Positions 57,669-64,000 of a stretch of 64,000 nucleotides of DNA are shown piece by piece. Numbering within the stretch: position 1 is the stretch's first letter; each line of letters opens with the position of its first letter. The notes under the pieces are model-generated. The model searched no databases, was not told the origin of the DNA, and worked only from the letters and a program-made list of their open reading frames with translations. The stretch is from Candidatus Amarolinea dominans. GTDB lineage: Bacteria > Chloroflexota > Anaerolineae > SSC4 > Amarolineaceae. A program made the position numbers and the translations under genes. The DNA is taken from positions 1 to 64,000 of the forward strand of contig JADJYJ010000031.1 in NCBI GenBank assembly GCA_016719785.1, written 5' to 3'.

Positions 57669-58526
57669 ATGCAGAGGAAAAAAGTCGTCTTGAAACAATC
57701 GCTGTGGCAAAAGCACATTGCTATCACGCAAGAACATGGTTCGTGGGTATTTCTCTTCAGCCCGCTGCTGATCGGACTGTTTGCCGGCGCCCGCTGGACG
57801 GCCGCCTCAGGCTGGCTGATCGTAGCCGCGTTGGCCGTCTTCCTGTTTCGCCAGCCGTTGACGGTCATCGTCAAGGTGTGGAGTAAGCGTCGTGGCCCGC
57901 AGGACCTGGCGCCGGCCTGTTTCTGGAGCGCATTCTACGGCTTGCTGGCCTTGATCGGCCTGGCTGGGCTGTGGTGGGAAGGCCAGGCGCAGCTTGCCAT
58001 CCTGGCCCTGCCGGGTCTGCCTGTCTTTGTGTGGTATCTGTACCTGGTAGCCCGCCGCGCCGAGCGGCGTCAACTCGGCGTCGAGATCGTAGCCAGCGGT
58101 GTGCTGGCGCTTGCGGCCCCGGCTGCCTACTGGATTGGCCGCGGAACGCCGGATCCGATGGGCTGGTGGCTTTGGGCGCTGGCCTGGTTCCAATCGGCCG
58201 CTTCCATCGTCTATGCCGGCTTGCGTCTGGAGCAGCGCCCGTGGAAGACGCTGCCATCCGTGCGCCAGCGCCTGCGTGTGGCCGCTCGCGCCCTGGCCTA
58301 TACCTGGTTCAACCTGGTGGCCGTGACCGCGCTGGTGCTGACCGACGTGCTCCCGACCTTGCTACCCCTGCCCTTTCTGCTGCAGGCGGTGGAGACCGTC
58401 TACGGCACGCTGCGGCCGGCAGCGGGGATCAAACCGACACGCATCGGTGTGCGCCAGTTGATCGTCAGTACGCTCTTTACCGTGCTCTTCATCGTGGCCT
58501 GGCGCCTGTCAGCGGACGTTTCTTGA
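57669..58526 (+). CDS. YwiC-like family membrane protein
   Basis: This protein of about 285 residues has roughly eight transmembrane helices and the YwiC-like signature ITQEHGSWVFLFSPLLIGLF near the start, followed by VFLFRQPLTVIVKVWSKRRG and ALAYTWFNLVAVTALVLTDV. The family has no established biochemical role; members often occur near nitrate or redox genes, but none is seen here. The start is uncertain: GTG 57654, ATG 57669 or TTG 57690 (after GAGGAAA) are all in frame. Confidence 0.8.
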   Translation: MQRKKVVLKQSLWQKHIAITQEHGSWVFLFSPLLIGLFAGARWTAASGWLIVAALAVFLFRQPLTVIVKVWSKRRGPQDLAPACFWSAFYGLLALIGLAGLWWEGQAQLAILALPGLPVFVWYLYLVARRAERRQLGVEIVASGVLALAAPAAYWIGRGTPDPMGWWLWALAWFQSAASIVYAGLRLEQRPWKTLPSVRQRLRVAARALAYTWFNLVAVTALVLTDVLPTLLPLPFLLQAVETVYGTLRPAAGIKPTRIGVRQLIVSTLFTVLFIVAWRLSADVS

Positions 58527-58560
58527 CGCGCTGCCAAACTTCAGGCCACCGGTTGTTTGC

Positions 58561-59445
58561 CTAGCGGTTCGCGGCCGGTAAATCGCGACGATGTCCCTGC
58601 GGCGGTGTATTCAGGCCCTCGACCTGGGTGCTCTCGCCGCTCATCTGAGTGGTGCGGCCCTGCAACGCGCCAAATACATAGTCAAGGCTCTGCGTGGCCG
58701 TCGCGGAGTCCATCCCGGTGCGCTGCGCCAGCTCGCTGGCCAGACCAGATCGCTTCAGGTAGCCCGGTTCGATACGCGTGCCTTGCTGGAACATGTCGCG
58801 CAGCGCGCCGCTGTCCGGGCGGGTTTGCGTGCGTGGCCGGCCGGTTTTTGTCTGTGGTGCAGCGGCAGCCGCCTGACGTTTGCGTGACGAGGTAGTACTG
58901 GTCGCCGTGCTGCTGCCGCCGAGCAGTTTCTCCAGCACGAACGTCACGACCATCTGTGCAACGGCCGGAGGCAAACCGATCTTGGCGGCCAGGCCCTCGA
59001 TGATGCCCGCAAATTCCCGGTTGCCACCCAGGACCTGAACCAGGACTTGCGCAAGGCCGCCCGCACCCGCACTTCCCGGCGTCTGCGAAACGCCAGGTGT
59101 GGCTCCCGCACCACCAAGCAGGCCGCCCAGAATGTCCTCCAGCCCGCCGCTGCCTGGCTGCTGCGCACCGCCCGCGCCGCCGAGCAAGCCGCCGAGAATC
59201 CCTGCGAGCGGATCATCACCCGCGGCGCCTGGTTGCTGCGCACCGCCCGCGCCGCCGAGCAAGCCGCCGAGAATCCCTGCGAGCGGATCATCACCCGCGG
59301 CGCCTGGCTGCTGCGCACCGCCCGCGCCGCCGAGTAAGCCGTCGAGAATCCCTGCGAGCGGATCATCGTTAGTCCCAGTCCCAGTTCCCGCGGGCTGATT
59401 GCCGCGCGGCGCCAACATTGCCTGTAAAAGGTCGTTTATGTTCAT
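58561..59445 (-). CDS. Gly-rich repeat protein with a DUF937-like C-terminus
   Basis: This 294-residue protein starts MNINDLLQAMLAPRGNQPAG. From residue 27 it has three near-identical 25-residue repeats (DDPLAGILGGLLGGAGGAQQ plus PGAAG) and a shortened fourth, encoded by 75-base DNA repeats in about 59120-59375. A helical part follows (AGIIEGLAAKIGLPPAVAQM, VVTFVLEKLLGG). The C-terminal part (YLKRSGLASELAQRTGMDSA, TATQSLDYVFGALQG) resembles DUF937/YidB-type helical repeats. No signal peptide is seen. AGGAG precedes the ATG, and a good promoter is upstream. Function unknown. Confidence 0.78.
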   Translation of the reverse strand: MNINDLLQAMLAPRGNQPAGTGTGTNDDPLAGILDGLLGGAGGAQQPGAAGDDPLAGILGGLLGGAGGAQQPGAAGDDPLAGILGGLLGGAGGAQQPGSGGLEDILGGLLGGAGATPGVSQTPGSAGAGGLAQVLVQVLGGNREFAGIIEGLAAKIGLPPAVAQMVVTFVLEKLLGGSSTATSTTSSRKRQAAAAAPQTKTGRPRTQTRPDSGALRDMFQQGTRIEPGYLKRSGLASELAQRTGMDSATATQSLDYVFGALQGRTTQMSGESTQVEGLNTPPQGHRRDLPAANR

Positions 59446-59476
59446 GACTCAGTCTCCTTTGATCCAAGTACAAACC

Positions 59477-59505
59477 ATGATACCAGCATAACCTTACAGG
59501 TGCAA
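59477..59505 (-). promoter_or_regulatory. Promoter of the repeat-protein gene
   Basis: On the minus strand, TTGCAC (59505-59500), a 17-base spacer and TATCAT (59482-59477), about 30 bases before the start codon at 59445. Confidence 0.6.
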
Positions 59506-59573
59506 TAACGCGCGACAAGAGATCGCAAATCGAACGCGGCTGAGGATGCAAAAAAAGCGGTTTGGCGCGATAA

Positions 59574-59656
59574 TAAGGAACGAGAATTAAATAAGTGTCC
59601 GAACATAGCCACCCCGTGGGCCGTTAAACCAGATAATTGAAAAATTCTCGTTCCTA
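59574..59656. repeat. 83-bp interspersed element with terminal inverted repeats, copy 2
   Basis: Same length as, and inverted relative to, the copy at 4064-4146 (72 of 83 identical by hand). The ends TAAGGAACGAGAATT and AATTCTCGTTCCTA are inverted repeats. It lies 46 bases upstream of the BON gene start and may contribute promoter or leader sequence. Confidence 0.8.
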
Positions 59657-59702
59657 AGGACAACATTTGGACCACCCCCACACGACCATGAGGAGCAGGG
59701 GA

Positions 59703-60179
59703 ATGACATCACCATCCACGATCGAACAGACGGCGGACGCGGTGCGTCGCGCACTGGCGAGCTATCCGCCGTTTCGACATGCGGCCGCGGAGACCGCCGT
59801 CAAGACCAGTGCAGACAGAATTGAGTTGTACGGCTTTGTGCGCAGCGAGGCGATTGCGAACAGCGCGCTGGCGCTGGCCCGTGCCACGGCCGGCAATGTC
59901 GCGGTGACGAGCAAGCTGATCGTTGACAACGTTCTGGAGATGGAAGCATCTCAGCGCCTGGCCGCCGACAGCCGCACGGCTGCATTTCCGCTGCGTGTCA
60001 ACGCCTACCTGGGACGCATCACGATTGTGGGCGTCTTACCGGCGGCGGCACGCAAAACAGCTTTAGACATCGTGCAGGGCATCCCCGGGGTGCGGGCCGT
60101 GGAGGAGGAGGAAATGCCTCTGACCCCGGTCGAACAACCGGTTGCCAGCCTGTTCAGCGCACTGACCTCACCTGCCTGA
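59703..60179 (+). CDS. BON-domain protein
   Basis: This 158-residue protein has two BON domains: IEQTADAVRRALASYPPFRH with DRIELYGFVRSEAIANSALA, and a second unit (RLAADSRTAAFPLRVNAYLG, RITIVGVLPAAARKTALDIV, QGIPGVRAVEEEEM). BON domains bind membranes or lipids and often protect the envelope. No signal peptide is visible, so it may act in the cytoplasm. AGGAG lies upstream of the chosen ATG; the in-frame upstream Met at 59667 lies beyond the element. A terminator follows at 60299-60329. Confidence 0.82.
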   Translation: MTSPSTIEQTADAVRRALASYPPFRHAAAETAVKTSADRIELYGFVRSEAIANSALALARATAGNVAVTSKLIVDNVLEMEASQRLAADSRTAAFPLRVNAYLGRITIVGVLPAAARKTALDIVQGIPGVRAVEEEEMPLTPVEQPVASLFSALTSPA

Positions 60180-60298
60180 TTCAGCTGACACTGACCATCC
60201 CCAAGGCTGAGGCGGTGCGCCCGCGCAGCATCAAGGTGACAGCCAAGTAAACAGAGCACAGGCCTGGAACCGATCCAGGTCATCTGTAAGCAAGAATC

Positions 60299-60329
60299 GA
60301 AAACGGAGGGTATCCAACCCTCCGTTTTC
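60299..60329 (+). terminator. Rho-independent terminator
   Basis: GAAAACGGAGGGT-ATCCA-ACCCTCCGTTTTC: a 13-base-pair stem with a five-base loop followed by T-rich sequence. It ends the BON transcript and separates it from the secreted protein at 60426. The rest of 60180-60425 shows nothing else. Confidence 0.85.
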
Positions 60330-60425
60330 TGTTGTTTTCTGACAGAATTGACACCTTGCCAGACGCCAGGTTCATGCACCCTTAATGTTGACCCGTTATC
60401 CTGATTATCTGTCATGGGGTCATCT

Positions 60426-63400
60426 ATGTTGAAGAACAAACTATTCTTATCTTTTCTTGCTGTTTCGTTCATGCTGGCAGCCCTCCTGGCCGGCCTGACG
60501 ACTTTCCCCAATTCCGTGTTAGCCGGTGCAGCCGCAGCGCATCAGCCGGAAAAAGACGTACTACCAGGCAGGGATGGGCCACAGCCCGCAGCCCATGCCA
60601 TCTCTCCCGGCATCTACGCGTTCGAGGATTTCGGCCATCTCGATCCACGGCGTTTTCCCATCAAGGGCAGCAACATTATCTTCGAATGGAAATATCTCAA
60701 CCCGGCGCCGGGCGTCTACGATTGGAGTGGCATTGACAGTTGGCTGCAGACCGAAGCTGGCTGGGGCCTGCCGAGCGGCATGGGCATCACGACCTATTCG
60801 GGCATTTGCTGCGGCGGCAACATGGTGCCGCACTGGGTCTATGTCGAACACCCCAGCGCCCGCCTGACCTGCGACCAGGGCTGGACCATTCCCAAGACCT
60901 GGGATGCCACCTACCAGGCCGCGTACGGTGAGTTCATCCAGGCGCTGGCCGCCCGTTACGACGGCGATCCTCGCCTGGCCTGGGTGGAGATGGGCGTCGG
61001 CACGTTCGGTGAAACGCACCCAACCGACGCCGATTTTCAGGCCTGCGCCATCGCCGCCGGGCTGACCTCCGACCTGTGGGTGCAGGCGGTTGAATCCATC
61101 ACGGACCTCTACGCCAACGCCTTTCAGCGCACGCCCCTGCTGCTGCAAATGGCGTCTGTCTTTCAGCACGATACCGAACGACGCCAGTTTGCGGACTACG
61201 CGGCCAGCCGGGGCATCGGCCTGAAGCACAACGGCATGCTGCCCGACAACGACGGCGTGGTCTACGATAATCCCGCCTACAGCTTTTATCAGGCCGGCGC
61301 GTTCGACCTGATGAATAAATGGGGCGACCGCGTACCGATTGGCTGGGAAAGCTACGATTATCTGATCACCGGCTTGACCGGCACCACCTGGGGCATCTTC
61401 AACGGCCTGGACAAGCACGCCGACTACATGGTCCTGGCCAGTGACATCACCACCGACCCCGACCGCCGCGCCATTCTTGACTTCGCCAACGCGCACTTAG
61501 GCAGCAGCCTGCTGGATACGCCAGGCGTGTGGGTGGCTCTGCGCGAGACGGAACGAACCTGGTATCCCGATCGCGGCAACTACGAATTCTGGCTGTGGCA
61601 GAACGATGAGGCGCCCGGCGGCCGCAGCACGCCGCTTTGGAACAGCGGCCCCGCGCCGCAGGGGCGCTACACGCGGCGCACCGACGCACCGGCCAATCCC
61701 TATCTCTACTTCGACATCGCCGATGGCTACGTGGCCCTGCATGACGGCGAGGCGCTGGACATCAGCGTGACCTACCTGGATACGGGCGCCGACACCTGGG
61801 AGTTGGAATATCCCACCGCCGCCACCCTCTACCAGGGCGCAGGGCAGGTGCGCAAGACCAACACGGCCACCTGGAAGACCGTCACCTTCACGGCGACCGG
61901 CGCCAGATTCAATAATCAGCAGCCGGGCGGCGGCGAGCATCCCGGCAGCGATTTTCGCCTGCACAGCCGCGGCGACGGCAACGAAACCATCCACCTGGTG
62001 CAGGTCAAACCGCACAACGCCACAACGCCGCCACAAACGGTATCGCTCACCTTGCAGCAGGGGCGAGTGTTGGACAACGGGCGGGCGTACGCGGGCAATC
62101 GCGACACGGCGCTGAGTGCAGCCTTTGCCACGCGCAACTTTGGCGCCAATGACGTGCTGGGTGTGCGCGGGAACAACGCCGGCGTCGTCCTGCTGGCCTT
62201 TGACTTGGAGACGCTGCCCAAAGAGGCGCCGGTGGTCGTGGCGACCCTGCGCCTGGCCGTGGCCGGACGCACAGCGCCGGGCGAAATCACGCTGAGCGCC
62301 AGCCGGCTGCTGCGCCCCTGGGCCGACCGCTACGCCACCTGGCAGCAGGCCGCCGCCGGCTCGCCCTGGACTGAGCCGGGCGCCAACGGTCTGGGCAGCG
62401 ACCGCCGCGCTGCGCCGGAAAGCAGCGGCCCGGCCGGCGATACCGCCACCTGGGTTGAACTGGATGTCACCGCGGCGGTGCGCGCCTGGCAGGCCGATCC
62501 GTTGACCAATCGCGGGCTGGCGCTCTTCAGCGCAGACAGCAATGCGACCCAGGTCAATTTTGCCAGCGCCGAATGGCCCCAAATGGAACAGCGCCCGCAG
62601 TTGGTCATCCGCTATGTGCTGCCGGATGGGGCGCCTACCCCAACGCCGACGCCGACGGCCAGCCCCACCAGCACTGGCGTGGCGCCAACGGCCACGGCCA
62701 CCGCCACGCCCACCCCACGCGTGCGCACCTTGCAGCAGGGCCTCAGCGGCTACAACAGCGTCATTGACACGTACATCAGCAGTTGGAGCCCGAACGGCAT
62801 TTTCGAGGGGCAAACCAAGCTGGTCGTACGCCATCCTGACGAATTTGCCGCCCTGATCTACTTCGACCTGGCGGGTCAACTGCCGGCCAACGCTCAGATT
62901 CGCAAGGCAGAGCTGAAGCTCTTTTCGACCGCGGCCACGGTTGACACCGGATTCTATCTGCGCGCTTATGACCTGTATCGTAACTGGTCGGTCTGGCAGG
63001 TCACGTGGCTGCAAGCGCACAGCGGAACGCCCTGGGGACTGCCGGGCGCCAACGACACCACGACCGATCGCTCGCCCGAAGCCGAAGACTGGGGCCACGT
63101 CTTCGGCGCCAACACCTGGGCGCGCCTGGAGCTGACCGAGATCGTGCAACGCTGGGCGCAAGATCCCGGCAACAACCGTGGCCTGGTGCTGAAGTCATTT
63201 GCCAATCGCAACGTGCAGTATGAATTCGCCAGCAGCGAATGGCCGGATATCACCTATCGCCCCTCGCTGCGTATCGAATACCTGCTGCCGGGCGACATGC
63301 CGACCGTGACGGCGACCGCCACGGCCTGTGTGGCCTGCACGCCCACCGCGACCCCAACCGCCACGCGTACCGCCACCCGCACCGTCACCCCGACGCGCAC

Positions 63401-64000
63401 GCCAACGCCTGGCCCGACCGCGACGCCGACCGCCACGCCCACCGTTGGCCCCAGCGCGACGCCAACGCCGACGCCCAGCGTGACGCTGACGCCGACGCGC
63501 ACACCCACGCCGACGCGGACGCCCACGCCACAACCGACCGCCGCCCCAACCACGGTCACGCTTCAGCAGGGCCTGGAAAACTATGGCGGCGCGGCCGATG
63601 CCACGCTGCACAGTTGGTATCCCAGCAGCAACTTTGGCGCGGCGCCGGCCTTGACTTTGCGCACGGGCGATGGCGCACACGCCGCGCTGCGCTTCGATCT
63701 CAGCGCCCTGTCCGGGCTGAACGCCGCAGCCGAGATCATCAGCGCCCGCCTGGAGATTTTCGCCAGCAGCCAGAGCAACAGCGCCGCGCAGACATTGACC
63801 GCCTACGCGCTTCTACGACCCTGGGACGAGGATGCCGTCACCTGGCTGGCGCCGCGTGCCGGGGAGACCTGGCAGACGTCTGGCGCCAGTGGTGCGGCCG
63901 ACCGGGGCGTCACGCCGTTGGCCGTGGCGCAGACGGCCGGCGTGGGCGCCTGGGTCAACTTCGACCTGACCGCCGCGGTGGCGCAGTGGGCGGCCAATCC
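60426..64000 (+). CDS. Secreted multidomain protein: GH-like domain plus DNRLRE repeats, partial at 3' end
   Basis: The frame is open from ATG 60426 to the window end (about 1190 codons) and has no stop, so the gene continues outside. It starts with a Sec signal peptide (KLFLSFLAVSFMLAALLAGL). A TIM-barrel-like glycosidase/DUF4832-type domain follows at about 60-350 (GIYAFEDFGHL, FEWKYLNPAPGVYDWSGIDS, WVEMGVGTFGETHPT, IGWESYDYLITGLTGTTWGI). Three DNRLRE/CBM96-like beta-sandwich modules follow at about 536-728, 768-955 and 1044 onward. They are joined by Pro/Thr-rich linkers (TPTPTPTASPTSTG and a longer TPT stretch). Each module has a W-containing TEPGANGLGSD- or PWGLPGANDTT-like segment and ends EWP-(M/I)---P-L-I-Y. 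It is probably an extracellular polysaccharide-active enzyme. An in-frame ATG at 60414 is an alternative start. Confidence 0.85.
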   Translation, partial: MLKNKLFLSFLAVSFMLAALLAGLTTFPNSVLAGAAAAHQPEKDVLPGRDGPQPAAHAISPGIYAFEDFGHLDPRRFPIKGSNIIFEWKYLNPAPGVYDWSGIDSWLQTEAGWGLPSGMGITTYSGICCGGNMVPHWVYVEHPSARLTCDQGWTIPKTWDATYQAAYGEFIQALAARYDGDPRLAWVEMGVGTFGETHPTDADFQACAIAAGLTSDLWVQAVESITDLYANAFQRTPLLLQMASVFQHDTERRQFADYAASRGIGLKHNGMLPDNDGVVYDNPAYSFYQAGAFDLMNKWGDRVPIGWESYDYLITGLTGTTWGIFNGLDKHADYMVLASDITTDPDRRAILDFANAHLGSSLLDTPGVWVALRETERTWYPDRGNYEFWLWQNDEAPGGRSTPLWNSGPAPQGRYTRRTDAPANPYLYFDIADGYVALHDGEALDISVTYLDTGADTWELEYPTAATLYQGAGQVRKTNTATWKTVTFTATGARFNNQQPGGGEHPGSDFRLHSRGDGNETIHLVQVKPHNATTPPQTVSLTLQQGRVLDNGRAYAGNRDTALSAAFATRNFGANDVLGVRGNNAGVVLLAFDLETLPKEAPVVVATLRLAVAGRTAPGEITLSASRLLRPWADRYATWQQAAAGSPWTEPGANGLGSDRRAAPESSGPAGDTATWVELDVTAAVRAWQADPLTNRGLALFSADSNATQVNFASAEWPQMEQRPQLVIRYVLPDGAPTPTPTPTASPTSTGVAPTATATATPTPRVRTLQQGLSGYNSVIDTYISSWSPNGIFEGQTKLVVRHPDEFAALIYFDLAGQLPANAQIRKAELKLFSTAATVDTGFYLRAYDLYRNWSVWQVTWLQAHSGTPWGLPGANDTTTDRSPEAEDWGHVFGANTWARLELTEIVQRWAQDPGNNRGLVLKSFANRNVQYEFASSEWPDITYRPSLRIEYLLPGDMPTVTATATACVACTPTATPTATRTATRTVTPTRTPTPGPTATPTATPTVGPSATPTPTPSVTLTPTRTPTPTRTPTPQPTAAPTTVTLQQGLENYGGAADATLHSWYPSSNFGAAPALTLRTGDGAHAALRFDLSALSGLNAAAEIISARLEIFASSQSNSAAQTLTAYALLRPWDEDAVTWLAPRAGETWQTSGASGAADRGVTPLAVAQTAGVGAWVNFDLTAAVAQWAAN

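Noticed and set aside
1..64000. tRNA, rRNA or a tRNA-Sec gene in the window
   Set aside because: No cloverleaf-like or rRNA-like sequence was noticed when reading the intergenic regions; this was by eye and a covariance-model search would be decisive.

Overview
The window looks like a piece of a Chloroflexota (Anaerolineae/Caldilineae-like) chromosome. The evidence is indirect: high GC, very long cell-surface proteins built from repeated conserved-repeat (DUF11-like) modules, secreted proteins with Pro/Thr-rich linkers, a PspA/VWA/solute-binding-protein operon, and short GTAG...CTAC palindromes. No rRNA or tRNA gene was found to anchor the taxonomy. Four genes (the cupin at the left edge, the giant surface protein, hsdM and the peptidoglycan-recognition protein) are each broken by one base in a G/C homopolymer or repeat. 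This suggests a draft or long-read assembly with residual indels.

Layout. 1-4052: a Crp/Fnr regulator with a broken cupin gene, a small unknown protein, a class V aminotransferase and an M16 peptidase, all on the minus strand. 4330-6606: an MFS permease and a LysR regulator. 6719-10305: an operon of selD, a DsrE-like gene, a nucleoside phosphorylase and an SQR-like flavoprotein. Both selD and the dsrE-like gene read through an in-frame TGA at a redox-active position, with a hairpin just downstream, so both are predicted selenoproteins. 10457-21519: an F420/NADP-type oxidoreductase, a ~3000-residue surface protein (two frames) and a secreted beta-propeller. 21632-29611: a type I restriction-modification locus (hsdM, hsdS, hsdR) with an OLD-like ATPase and a DUF4276 gene inserted between hsdS and hsdR, all overlapping or tightly packed. 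29904-37571: housekeeping-like enzymes, a lipoprotein phosphoesterase, OsmC and an AbrB/PIN toxin-antitoxin pair. 37563-40559: a fused Fe-S/molybdopterin hydroxylase. 40763-49233: a regulator with a P-loop ATPase and an OmpR-type DNA-binding domain, followed by PspA, membrane proteins, three solute-binding-type proteins (one fused to a VWA domain) and no permease. I consider this the best candidate for an undescribed system. 49322-52067: a two-frame protein with two peptidoglycan-recognition domains and an 18-bp tandem repeat. 52174-60179: acetyltransferases, fatty-acid genes (acyl-CoA ligase, 3-hydroxyacyl-CoA dehydrogenase), a pseudouridine synthase, a YwiC-like membrane protein, a repeat protein and a BON protein. 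60426 to the right edge: a secreted multidomain protein that runs off the window.

How the parts fit. SelD supplies selenophosphate. The two predicted selenoproteins imply that the organism decodes UGA as selenocysteine, with selA/selB/selC elsewhere. The fused molybdenum hydroxylase has the architecture of selenium-dependent family members, so SelD could also serve it. Several interspersed repeat families are present: an 83-bp element with terminal inverted repeats (two copies), AGAAACCSGGTTTCT-type palindromes (two places), GTAG...CTAC palindromes, and long G/C-rich hairpins.
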